Below, piece after piece: positions 1-8,680 of a stretch of 64,000 bases of DNA; within the stretch, counting starts at the first letter, position 1; each line of letters starts with the position of its first letter. The notes beneath the pieces were generated by a model. It saw nothing but the letters and a program-made list of their open reading frames with translations. It made no database searches and was not told where the DNA came from. The stretch spans positions 145,420 through 209,419 of the forward strand of contig JAQMWT010000010.1 in the NCBI GenBank assembly GCA_029834535.1. The letters run 5' to 3'. The DNA comes from Chrysophaeum taylorii (taxonomy: Eukaryota > Sar > Pelagophyceae > Pelagomonadales > Pelagomonadaceae). A program made the translations under genes and the position numbers.

Positions 1-2
1 AA

Positions 3-191
3 GCCAAAGCTATTCGCACACGCTGGTTCCGTATACGCGACTACGTACAGTTAAAACGCATACGTCTACATCATGTATCCGGTACCCATAATATCGCCGA
101 TGGATTTACCAAACCCTTTGGAGCTCCGCTCTTCAGCAGATTTCGCACGTTACTCGGCTTACAACAACCCATAGCTCAACAAGATGGTTAA
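3..191 (+). pseudogene. copia-type RNase H, C-terminal end (partial at window edge)
   Basis: The open frame running in from the left edge encodes the end of a Ty1/copia RNase H: an arginine-rich WFRIRDY stretch, then LHHVSGTHNIADGFTKP, the usual copia terminus that ends in 'ADxFTKP'. It stops at TAA 189-191. The same frame continues beyond that stop into the boundary motif at 209-230, as in the second copy near 56.3 kb, so the TAA may be a mutation inside a longer pol frame. The rest of pol lies outside the window. It belongs to the same family as the relics at 56.3-56.7 kb and 61.4-63.0 kb. Confidence 0.85.
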
Positions 192-208
192 TCATTACCC
201 TTCATTAT

Positions 209-230
209 GTCCGAAATGACTTTAAACTAA
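209..230 (+). other. Copia module-boundary motif (copy 1), reading SEMTLN-stop
   Basis: Match to a ~20-nt sequence found eight times in this window, always in copia-type elements and always at a junction between protein modules (core GACCGAAACGTCGTTAAAC on the sense strand). Here it lies between RNase H and the third ORF. In the RNase H frame it reads Ser-Glu-Met-Thr-Leu-Asn followed by TAA. Function is not known; see findings. Confidence 0.6.
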
Positions 231-307
231 CCCTGCTATGTAAAGGAATACTGGCTCCCTAAATTGTGAAATGCAATAAAAGATGTGATGTGGAGATCCC
301 TTTCATG

Positions 308-2452
308 ATGAATCCCACTTAAAACAAAGATGCTGCGAGCCGGCGCCATTCCACCCTGAACTGTGGCAGGGGTGGTGTATCGTCACTATCCCCACCTTTT
401 AATGCTCGAACTCCAAGCGCTGCTCCGACTAGTTCCCCTAATCGGAAGCATCAAAACTATTTGTCGGTGGCTCAAGGACATCAATCTACGCCCATTACGC
501 CTATGGCGCCCAAGGCAACTGTCCAACAACTGTCTAAATCGCAAACATCAAAGTCTGAGTATTTCCTGCTCAAACATTGCAAATTTGACGCACTTGCGAT
601 GATGTCAGGGAATATCTCTGCTCTTGGTGCGTCCCCGCCGAATTTTCTCATCCCTCAGCATAAGGATCCTCAGTGTTGGCTTAAGTCTTTGCAGCAGCTG
701 CTTACCGAAGCACAACAGACAGAGTTTGTGGATAACGTCCAATATCTTAGTTCATTGCTGTGCGTCAAAGCAAAGCGCATTCGGAATGCCCCCGCTATAT
801 CACCTAATGAAGGTATTCGCTTTCACCGCTTTCCACCCATTAAAGGGGTTGTCAAAGTACATGTGGCGTGTACAAAATGTTATAATAAAACCGATATGCC
901 GGGTACACCCCTTGTGCTCATCATATGTACTGAAGATGAGCTTAAAACTGACAGGATACGCCAAATTATTGAGGATCATCTCGCGTCTGAGCAACATGCA
1001 TCGCACTGCTTCGATGTACCGCGCCCTTTCTTTCTGTTGATTTGTGTGATGTGCAACTTGTCGAATCACGGGATAGCGTTAATTCGCAATAATCAGCACC
1101 CCTTCCAACTCTCTTGTTATAATGATCCAGCTGCCCACATAGGAGCTATAATCCTCCGCCTTGGAAAGTCCATTGCTATTAACAAGCTGCTCAAAGAGGC
1201 GCTCATGCAGACTGCAACATCCCTTAACGTTGATGCTTCTAAAATTCTCGTCAACCCTGACGCTCACGCCCCGCTTTTACTTCAGCTGCCCTTCATTTCG
1301 AGTGTAAATCTTGAGATCCTTGTAGCAGCTTGGTCTTTGTTACAGTCCGTTGAAGACAAAACCGGTGTAGTTACCAATCCTGAGGAGTTACTTAACGTGC
1401 TCATCGAACGCTTTGTTAACGATGTTTCTCATCAACTTGACGCAACTTCTTCCGAGACGGTACCGCCAATGCTTCACTACGTTCGCCAACTTCCACCTGA
1501 TCAACAATTAGCATTAAAAAACGTGTTAGTCCAAGTTGGCTACCCATCCCATATCATTGATGCCTTCTCTGATAATACCTCTTCTGAAGATGTGTCACCA
1601 GCGCCGATCGATAATCCACCCGCGGAGCCCACGCCAGACAAAGCCAACGACAATATGGCTGAATCTTTACACCAATTAAAAGAAGATATTCGGTCTTTAT
1701 CTTTACGTCTCACTAACACCGAACAGCAATTGATGGCACGAGATCAACAACTATCGCTTGCATTAACATCTCTCACACAGATGCAAGAGACCTACGAAAC
1801 TCTCAATACTCAAGTGACCGAGAACATCAAACATGTTTCTTTGTTAGATAACATCTTGTCAAGTCTTCAAATGCATCAGAACACCACAATCCCGACCTCT
1901 GCTGTATTTGTCCATATCATTTCTCGGTCGCTTATCTCGTCTATTGGACAGTTCCCTCCAGATACGTATAATGAGGCACAGCGAGTTCTAATCGACGCAG
2001 CAGCTCATAACCTCCACACAGCTATGTCTGATGCACATGATCGTGTTATTCCTGCATTGGATCTACACGCTCTTACACCAGATGCTGCTATGTCCTTCCT
2101 TTCGTCTGTTGCGTCACCCTTGGTCACCTTGAGTGATGCAATGACTACGCACAACACCAACACTGCTAACGAACTATCCTCCGATGGTCATAATTCGTCT
2201 TCTCCAAAGTTAAAGGAACTGGACGATAATAGCGAGGATGAATTGGACCACACATCTGATGTTGTGGAAACCGATACTGCTTCTTTGCGAAACATCACAA
2301 CACGCTCGACGTCACAATTAATTTGTCCTGTTCTGTTGTTGTTTGTTCCACTGTTCACTGTTCTCATGTATATTGCACAAGTTCCGCTTCAAGAACGTCT
2401 GAAATGCATAGGCCGTTTTCACACGTTGAGGGGGTCCAGAGAGCGACACTAG
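308..2452 (+). pseudogene. Third ORF of copia-type element, copy 1 (CxxC / coiled-coil protein)
   Basis: The ATG at 308 is homologous to the start of the other copies (MNPxKNKDAASRR), but codon 5 is TAA (320-322). The frame is then open from the stop to 2452, about 710 aa. Visible features: a basic Ser/Pro-rich N-terminus; a CTKC pair and a CVMC pair about 95 residues apart, possibly a zinc ribbon; a helical middle; a long Gln/Leu-rich heptad region (about residues 440-530) likely to be a coiled coil; a Ser/Asp/Glu-rich C-terminus. It follows RNase H and precedes an LTR, so it sits where envelope-like ORFs lie in other elements. No similarity to a named family is recognised; it could be a displaced Gag. 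Copies at 54.2-56.2 and 57.3-59.5 kb are close relatives, and the one at 43.3-45.2 kb is a distant homologue. Confidence 0.75.
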
Positions 2453-2835
2453 TATGTGTGCAACACTGGAACATTTCACACCTATCTCTACACGAGGGTT
2501 TTCTTTCCGTAATACGGCTTTCCCTCCTTCCTTCCCTCTTTCCTTACCCTTCCGCAATTACTTATTCATGACTATGAAGAACCCAGTCTGACGCTCTTTT
2601 CCAACATGGAGTAGGCCTCCAGGTGCGTACCGTCAGGTACGGGGTGTTCTGTTTAATTAACAGAGGCTTCGTTCCTCGTTGTCAGTGTAAACGCTTCTAT
2701 GGGACCTAATGTCCTTAAGGAGTTAGGGCTTAAATCCCTACCTTGTGTAGTAGCATGTGACAAGCGGAATGGTCTGTACACGCCTAAGACTGCACGCAGT
2801 CTCTACCATGTACCCGGAGAGGGTCAAATCTCTCC
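2435..2835 (+). repeat. LTR of the third-ORF copia family (copy L1)
   Basis: About 400 bp directly after the third ORF and a purine-rich stretch (GAGGGGGT at 2428-2435, a likely polypurine tract). The same sequence occurs at 37503-37904 (+), 53659-54058 (-) and 56740-57138 (-). It starts near CCAGAGAG and ends near GGGTCAAATCTCTCC. Boundaries are uncertain by a few bases because no TG..CA ends are evident. Confidence 0.8.
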
Positions 2836-2889
2836 AAGACAGATAAAAGCAACGATCTGCCTTCGTTCAAACGAAGCCAAAATCAGTAA

Positions 2890-3765
2890 GAAGTATAGTT
2901 TAGCAATATATTCCAGCTCCGACTATAGCTTGATGAATGCAGTACCATGAGCGTTTGAGCTTTAAGATATTGTTGTAGCTCATTTTCGGGCGTTGAATGG
3001 GAAGGCTTTCTGCAGGCCAAACATAGACATCTTCACAAATTTTCACGCAAGCTTCAAAAGTTCCCAATCTTGATGGCGACTCTAACATAAGAAAAGTGTA
3101 CAGTAGTTGCAGCAGCAGCGGGTGAGTGGTGAGTCTCAAAATAATCGACGTCGTATATTTGGGTATACCCGAAGACGAAAAGACGCGCTTTGTGGCGCTA
3201 AAATCGTCTGAGACAGTAAGTTTTGGCGGTCAAAACTTTAACTTTCTGACTCAGTGTACTTCTTTGTGAGGATCCATTTAGTAGTGCCGCGTAAGTTGCG
3301 ACGAAAATCAGGTGGGAGCCAAACGACATCCCAGGTACCGAGCCTTTCACTGGAAGACAACATGAACCAATAGTACAAGAATAACAAAAAGAACGAAGAA
3401 TATGAGTGACAGGAGTCATATCCTTTGAATGTAATCATTTGAGTGCAATGAAGTGGTAACGAGAGAGAATAACGGGCAATTTACGTTCTTCGGTGCACAT
3501 GGCAACATTCTGCAGCGTGTTGCCATGCGTCAGAAGACGCACTGCGCGCTTGCGGAGAATCAAGATCCGAAATATGAGGTGAGTCAGTGGCGACAATAGT
3601 AGTGGTCTGACTTTTAGATTCTGGAGGCGTTTTTCCCCCAGATCCGTTTGGAACCTGTAGAATCCGAAAGTGAGTGACTGTCTGACGTGGTTATGGCATT
3701 TTGGGAAGAGAGAGTGAGAATCAGACTTGAAGCCGTTAACAATAATAAAGGAAAGAAACAAGAAA
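2890..3765 (-). pseudogene. Decayed copia reverse transcriptase, N-terminal part
   Basis: Read on the minus strand, short ORFs in different frames give RT landmarks in order: LGTWDVVWLPP near 3.33 kb (compare LGCWDVVRVP in the 31-36 kb element), then EDVYVWPAE and LKRSWY near 3.0 kb (compare EDIYVWPPEG and LRRSWYG). The 3.4-3.76 kb part corresponds in position to the integrase-RT linker but shows no motif. Several frameshifts are present and it is clearly non-functional. It resembles the 31-36 kb copia more than the third-ORF family. Confidence 0.65.
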
Positions 3766-3789
3766 CAAAGTAGACTACAACTATATATG

Positions 3790-4258
3790 ACTAGGGGGGT
3801 TTTAAGTAACTTAAAGGTCGACCGACTGCTAAGAGCGTGCGTGCGGTGGCTTGAGGGTGCTAAAACAACAAACGAAACGAGACTCTAATAAAATCAATCA
3901 CCTAGCTTAAAAAATGGCAGTTGCCCTCACATGGGCAAAGCTGTATTGGCATCAACTCGCGCAGCGTGAAGTGCGTCAGGTGACGCACCGGACCGGACGG
4001 ACAAAAAAGTAGAACATGTCCGCTGACGGACGGACGGACGGACGGACGGACGGGCGGCAAGAAGGACGAGGCGTGCGCGGCAAGCCGACGAGTCGATCCA
4101 CCAAAAGAAAACGCAACAAGTTGCCCGAGTACAGCACAGTACAGTACACAGTACAGTACAGTACAATACAGTGCACAGTACAGTAGAAAGGTCGTCGTCG
4201 TCGTCGTCGTAAAGTGAAGTCGTATTATAAAAAGAAAGTCATGGGGAAAAAAAGTAAA
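3790..4258. repeat. Gene-free spacer with simple repeats
   Basis: No supported gene. It holds a (GACG)n tract near 4020-4055, a CAGTA/CAGTACA tract near 4132-4185 and a (CGT)n tract near 4192-4210, just beyond the 3' end of the DNAAF5 gene. Confidence 0.7.
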
Positions 4259-4259
4259 T

Positions 4260-6470
4260 TTAAGGATCGAGGAGGGTATTGAGGAGGGTGTCGCAGTAGT
4301 GGGGGTCGCGGTGGGATGGTTTGACGTTGGTTATTTTGGTCTTGAGGAGGCGGGATTGTCTGGTGTCGGGTTTGTTGTGTTTTTTGACGAGGGCGTCGAG
4401 GACGTTGAAGACGGCGGCCTGGACGTCCGGGCGGGGGTCGTCGAGGTGGACGAGAAGCTGCTCGGTGGTGTAGTCGAGGGCGACGGGGGCGGCCTCGAGG
4501 CCGTTAGAGAGGCGGAGGAAGTCGACCAAAACAGCACAGGTCTTGAGTCTGATGTTGTCGTTGGAGTCGTCGAGGCGCTTGAGGAGCGCGGGGTAGGTGG
4601 CAGAGACGACATCGTCGTCGAGGGCGTCGTCGAGAGTGGCGAAGACGAGGCCGAGGCAGGCGAGCGCGAGTTCCCGGCTGGTGGCGTCGTGGTCGTCCAT
4701 GGATGTGCGGAGGCTCGCGACGAGGTCCGGAGGGCATCGTAGGGCGGCGGAAGCGCGGGAGAAGAGCGCGTGGAGCACGGCGAGGGCGGCCTTGCGGGCC
4801 GTGAGGGCCGTCTTGCCCGCCTGCCAGACGAGGTTCGGCTCGACGGCCGCGGAGAGGACGGTCTCGGCGGCGCGCGCGGGGATCGGTCCCCCGGCGACGA
4901 GAGCGTGGAGCGTCGCGAGGCCCGAGACCCTAAGCTCGACGTCGGGGTTAGTGGTCAAAGGGAGGACGAGGGGGAGGAAGATGTCGAGGTGCGCGCGGCA
5001 GGCTGCGGGGGCGCGACGGACGAGGGCGTCGAGGAGCGCGTGTTGGCGCGTGCGCGGAACGATGGGCGGCTTTATCGCTCGGGTCGCGACGTCGGGCGCG
5101 AGCCGCGCCACCGCTTCCGGCGACGCCGAGGAGTCGGTGAGGAGGGCGGCGACAAGGATGTCGCGCTCGGCGGGGTCGGTGAGCGGGTGGCGCTGGAGGG
5201 CGGCCGCGGAAGTCGCGAGGCCTTGGCGAGACGGGTCGTCGAGCCATGCGTGTTCGGCGAGCGCTCGCGCGACGAGCTCGCGTTCCGGCACCTCCGTCAT
5301 CGCGGCCAACGCCGCTCCGAGGGCGTCGAGGTCGCGGGCCCGCTGGGCCGAGGAGGCGACCGCGTCGGCGACGCGCGGCACGAGGGCGTCGAGCGTTTCG
5401 CGGGCTGCGACGCGGCCGACGGCTCCGCACGCGCGGGCGCCCTCCGCGCGAACGGCGTCGTCGTCGTCGCCGCACAGCGCCGAGCCGAGGGCTAGGATGT
5501 CCGGGGCGCGGGACGCGACGCACTCGGGAGGAGCCGTCGCGCACAGCGCCATCAAGCTCGCACCGCCGCGACATCGCGCCTCGCGGCGCCAGTGGCGGCA
5601 CCTCGCGCCGAGAGCCTCCAGCACGCTCTGGAACCGGTCGGCGGATACGCCGCCGGCGCGCTCGAGCTCGGCGGCCGCCGCCTCCGCGGTCGCCGCGTCC
5701 TCGTCGGCCTTGAGGTCCACCAGCACCCCGCGCGCGCTCTCGATCCCGCGGGCAACGAGGTGACCGGCGCAGGCGGCGACGCTCGTTCTCACCGCGGCCG
5801 ACCGGTCGAAGGTCGCCGCGAAAAGTGCCGAAACGACGGGCTCGGGGGGCGCCAGAGGCGCGAGGTCCCGGAGGGCCTCGAGGGCCGCGCCGCGTGTTTT
5901 GGCGTGCTGGTGGCCGAGGTTCACGATGGTCGCGCGCACGATCGCCTCGGCGCGCGGCCTCGTCGCTTCGGGGTTCGAACGCGCGACCGCGCCCGCCAGC
6001 CTCGACCACGCCCGCTTCGCCTCGGGGAACGCGTCCACGAGGGCCGCGGGCAGGGCCTCCACGACGGGCCCGGCGACGCCGTGCCGCTCGAACAATGCGA
6101 GAGCCAGCTGCGCGATCCCCAGACGCAGCTCCTCCGACGGTTCGGGATACGGCGTCGCGCCCACCCGCGCGCACGCCGCTTCCATCGCCGCCTCCGGCGC
6201 CGGAACATCCCCGGCGAAGCCTGTCAGCAGCGCGATCGCGCACTCCCGGCACTTCTCCACGCTGTCGCTCAAGGCCTCCACGGCCACAGCGCTCGCCTTT
6301 AAAGCAAAGTACTGCCGCCGAGCCCTCGCATCCACATCCTCCTTCTCCAGCAGACCCGAACGCAGCGCCGTCAGACCCGCGCGCCGGCTCATGCGGTCAG
6401 AGTCCACCGCCTGGTTCAGGCTCCGCTGCAGCTTCATCGCGAGCACGCCGTACGCCTCCCCCAACGCCAT
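4260..6470 (-). CDS. DNAAF5: Dynein axonemal assembly factor 5 (HEAT-repeat protein)
   Basis: Single-exon gene for a 736-aa all-helical HEAT-repeat protein. DNAAF5 (HEATR2) is a cytoplasmic factor for pre-assembly of axonemal dynein arms before transport into cilia. The C-terminal third lines up with my recollection of human DNAAF5: EPNLVWQAGKTA with LAPNLQWHAGRTA, YPALLKRLDDS with YPELLKRLDDV, LLVHLDDP in both, and HYCDTLLNTL with TYCEQLLQHV at the end. The human protein is about 855 aa. I chose the ATG at 6470 (MALGEAYGV) because the upstream 38 codons of open frame are unlike coding sequence and begin inside a repeat. Codon use is strongly GC-biased like its neighbours, with no sign of introns. 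Presence implies a motile flagellum at some life stage or recent ancestry. Other HEAT-repeat proteins are possible but fit the C-terminus less well. Confidence 0.85.
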   Translation of the reverse strand: MALGEAYGVLAMKLQRSLNQAVDSDRMSRRAGLTALRSGLLEKEDVDARARRQYFALKASAVAVEALSDSVEKCRECAIALLTGFAGDVPAPEAAMEAACARVGATPYPEPSEELRLGIAQLALALFERHGVAGPVVEALPAALVDAFPEAKRAWSRLAGAVARSNPEATRPRAEAIVRATIVNLGHQHAKTRGAALEALRDLAPLAPPEPVVSALFAATFDRSAAVRTSVAACAGHLVARGIESARGVLVDLKADEDAATAEAAAAELERAGGVSADRFQSVLEALGARCRHWRREARCRGGASLMALCATAPPECVASRAPDILALGSALCGDDDDAVRAEGARACGAVGRVAARETLDALVPRVADAVASSAQRARDLDALGAALAAMTEVPERELVARALAEHAWLDDPSRQGLATSAAALQRHPLTDPAERDILVAALLTDSSASPEAVARLAPDVATRAIKPPIVPRTRQHALLDALVRRAPAACRAHLDIFLPLVLPLTTNPDVELRVSGLATLHALVAGGPIPARAAETVLSAAVEPNLVWQAGKTALTARKAALAVLHALFSRASAALRCPPDLVASLRTSMDDHDATSRELALACLGLVFATLDDALDDDVVSATYPALLKRLDDSNDNIRLKTCAVLVDFLRLSNGLEAAPVALDYTTEQLLVHLDDPRPDVQAAVFNVLDALVKKHNKPDTRQSRLLKTKITNVKPSHRDPHYCDTLLNTLLDP

Positions 6471-6559
6471 CGATATTATTATCCTACCTCGAGGGAGGGT
6501 TCTTCTTTTGTCTGATAACTTTTTGATCTGATCATAACCCGCCCGCAAGAGATTGTTCT

Positions 6560-6850
6560 GACAAGTGCAGGCCAGTAAGTTCACCTAGTCCCAATCTCTA
6601 ACCCCAGCAAGTTCACCTGTTCCCCTGAAGTTCACCTGGTCCCAATCTCTAACCCCAGTAAATTCGGCGTCGTAAACCCACACCCACTCACCCCACCCGC
6701 GTACTTATCTCCGCCCGGCAGGCACATCCCTCCTACCCCGCAAAACCACCCACATCTTTCATGCACCACACACACACGGACACCCCCCTCTTAGCAGTCG
6801 ACGTTTAAAGACAAACAGACAGACAAACAGACAAAAAAATTAACCGATGT
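6560..6850. repeat. Short internally deleted Helitron-like repeat (copy H1)
   Basis: Starts with CAAGTGCAGGCCAGTAAG, a left end shared with copies near 23.93 and 63.06 kb, followed by several AAGTTCACC...GTCCC subrepeats. It ends in a (CAGA/CAAA)n run and GTAGTAAAG. The segment before the run (GTACTTATCTCCGCCCG and onward) matches the other copies, but the helicase part is missing. It lies between the 5' ends of DNAAF5 and the downstream region of the next gene. Confidence 0.7.
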
Positions 6851-6867
6851 GTAGTAAAGATAAGAAA

Positions 6868-7884
6868 CTATTGAACGCATCTTTGCGCGGTGGCACGGAG
6901 CCAGGCTAGCGCAACAACCTGGCGGGCGCGGTGTCGGAGGAAGAGGAAGGCGAGGTCGCGTCGGTCGTCGGAGACCGTGCTGAGCTCCTTTTTTTTATGC
7001 GCACGAGGTCGCGGCGGATCGAGTTTTGCTGCTCGGCGAGCCGCTTTGAGATCGCGTCGCTCGGCGTAGAGAAGTCTGGTCCAGGCGCGCTTGTCGGCGG
7101 CGAGTCTCGTCTCCTCGCGTTCTAAACGCTCGAGGTCGAGGGAGGCCTGGTAGGTGGTCGCGGCGCGGGCCTTTTTCATTGCGGCCATTATTTTCGCGCT
7201 GGCGGCTACGGCGGCCGCGAGCTCGCCCTCGGCCCGCGCGCGGCGCGATTTTGTGGTCGCAGAGGGGGGCTGGGCCTTGGCGGCGGCGTCCAAGGCGGCG
7301 TCCAAGGCGGCCACGGCGTCCCGCGAGGCGCGGAGTTCCGTCACCAGCGCGCGCTCGGCGTCCGAGGCAACGCCGTAGTAGGGGTGGAGCGGCCCCGGTT
7401 CGCGATCGAGGCTCCCCGGGGCCAAGGCGGGATGCGGCGCCGGCAACCGCAACGGATTTCGGTCCTCGCAGAGCATTTTCACGACGTAGGGGTCTGCCCC
7501 CAGGCGGAAGACGGGGGCTTTACGGCCCAGGAGCTTCCGGCGACGTCTTAAGCCCAAGCCCAAAGAGATCGTCGCGCGCCTCGTCTCTTCCTCGTCGTCG
7601 CGCGACGCGTTCCGCTGCAGCGCCAGCTTGACCAAATCCAACTCGGACTCGTAGATGTCGGCCGTGCGGTCGTAGGTCACGTTGGGCAACGGTGGGTCGA
7701 CGTATGCTTTAGTAGGTAATATTCTCCGCCCGCGGACGACTTTGAGACCAGCTTCGACAGGTCGCGCGCGCATCGCCCTTTGCTGGGCGTTGAACACGGC
7801 CGCCATTCCCCACGGGCACAGAGGGTCGGCGAGGGCGTCGTACGCGGGGATGCCGCACCCCGCGACGCGCCACTCGGGCCGCAT
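6868..7884 (-). CDS. Hypothetical coiled-coil protein, 338 aa
   Basis: Complete ORF from ATG at 7884 with the GC-rich codon use of its neighbours. The N-terminal 150 residues are mixed, with a basic RRRRK cluster near residue 113. Residues ~175-300 are Ala/Arg/Glu-rich with long helices that should form a coiled coil, and the C-terminus is basic (HKKKELS... RHRARQ). No signal peptide or membrane segment is seen and I do not recognise a family. Its start lies only 47 bp from the divergent LSm11 start, so the two probably share a bidirectional promoter. A ciliary role would be a guess from the nearby DNAAF5 gene only. Confidence 0.65.
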   Translation of the reverse strand: MRPEWRVAGCGIPAYDALADPLCPWGMAAVFNAQQRAMRARPVEAGLKVVRGRRILPTKAYVDPPLPNVTYDRTADIYESELDLVKLALQRNASRDDEEETRRATISLGLGLRRRRKLLGRKAPVFRLGADPYVVKMLCEDRNPLRLPAPHPALAPGSLDREPGPLHPYYGVASDAERALVTELRASRDAVAALDAALDAAAKAQPPSATTKSRRARAEGELAAAVAASAKIMAAMKKARAATTYQASLDLERLEREETRLAADKRAWTRLLYAERRDLKAARRAAKLDPPRPRAHKKKELSTVSDDRRDLAFLFLRHRARQVVALAWLRATAQRCVQ

Positions 7885-7931
7885 CGACGTTATTATGTCT
7901 TAAAGAAGATACAAATCCTTAAACCCCGCAC
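7885..7931. promoter_or_regulatory. Probable bidirectional promoter, 47 bp
   Basis: The only sequence between the divergent start codons of the hypothetical gene (-) and the LSm11 gene (+). It is AT-richer than the flanks. No TATA box can be assigned confidently. Confidence 0.4.
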
Positions 7932-8670
7932 ATGTCCTCCTTCGAGGCGCGCCTCTTTTCCTATTACGCGCGGTTCAATCCGGAGCGCGCTCCCAAGGTC
8001 GCCGAGATCGCGGCCAAGTACCAAGGTCGCGAGGCCGAGCTCTGGCTCAAGCTCGAGAAAAAGTACGGGGTCCTCGACTGGCGATGCGGCAGCTTCGACG
8101 CTTTGGCAGCGTTGAGAACGCTTTCCCCCGTCGCAACGGTCCCAACCCTCGACAACATATCCAAGTGCCGCGCGCTTCTCCCTGCGGACTCGGAGGGCTT
8201 CGAGGCCCGCGTCAAGCAGGGCGCGCACCACGCGCCGCGCGAGGTCGCGTCCTCGTCGTCGTTTTCGAGAGGGCGCCAGCTCCTCCGATCCATCGCCGAT
8301 CCCATGCGCGCGGGGCCCTTCTCGCTCCTTTTGCGGGCCCTCGACACGCGCGTCAGGGTCCTCGTCCGCGCCCTCAACGCCATCCGCGGCACCTGCGTCG
8401 GCCTCCTCAAAGCCTTTGATCGACATATGAATTTGGTCTTGCTCGACGTCGCAGAGGTCTGTCAGACTCCGCCGGTCAATCAATCAACTCGCGCAGACCT
8501 ACCTCCGAAAGGCGCGCCGCCCCGACAACCGCAAGCCCGGTACGTCTTCTTCTTCTTCTTCTTTGGAGAGATGACGTTTCTTCCGAGCAGTCACGCGCTC
8601 CATCCCCCAGCTCTTCATCCGCGGCGACACCGTCGTCCTCGTCTGCCGCGAGTCGCCGGCGGGTACATGA
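7932..8670 (+). CDS. LSM11: U7 snRNP-type Sm-like protein LSm11, three exons
   Basis: Exons 7932-8456, 8497-8539 and 8591-8670; introns of 40 and 51 nt with GT..AG ends; product 215 aa. Family role: LSm11 replaces SmD2 in the U7 snRNP that cleaves replication-dependent histone pre-mRNA. Sm1 motif at residues ~135-175 (RVRVLVRALNAIRG ... GLLKAFDRHMNLVLLDVAE). Splicing the first intron gives DVAETYLRK, matching DVDETYRKP of animal LSm11; splicing the second gives the Sm2 motif IPQLFIRGDTVVLVCRE, matching INQIFIRGENVLLV. Upstream, residues ~48-85 (FDALAAL..., PTLDNISKCRALLP) resemble the LSm11-specific FDPLKAL/FDNL segment. Residues ~5-46 form a separate module, RLxxYYxxxxPE..KVxxIxxKYxGREAELWxxLxKKYG, recurrent in protist proteins. 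Reading through without splicing destroys Sm2, so the introns are well supported. An SmD2-like paralogue is a less likely alternative. Confidence 0.82.
8457..8496 (+). other. LSm11 intron 1 (40 nt)
   Basis: GT at 8457, AG at 8495-8496, phase 0. Removal restores the conserved DVAE/TY junction of the LSm11 Sm domain. Extremely short for a spliceosomal intron. Confidence 0.75.
8540..8590 (+). other. LSm11 intron 2 (51 nt)
   Basis: GTACGT donor at 8540, CAG acceptor ending at 8590. Removal puts the Sm2 motif in frame with exon 2. It is pyrimidine-rich near the donor (TCT repeats). Confidence 0.75.
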
Positions 8671-8680
8671 TAATTATCAT
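8667..8680. terminator. 14-bp perfect palindrome between convergent stop codons
   Basis: ATGATAATTATCAT reads the same on both strands. It contains the LSm11 stop (8668-8670) and abuts the stop of the opposite gene (8680-8682). It may serve 3'-end formation on both strands; this is inference from position. Confidence 0.35.

Noticed and set aside
4597-6302. Long plus-strand and other-frame ORFs opposite DNAAF5
   Set aside because: Arg/Ala/Gly-rich shadows caused by GC-rich codon use of the minus-strand gene; no family resemblance.
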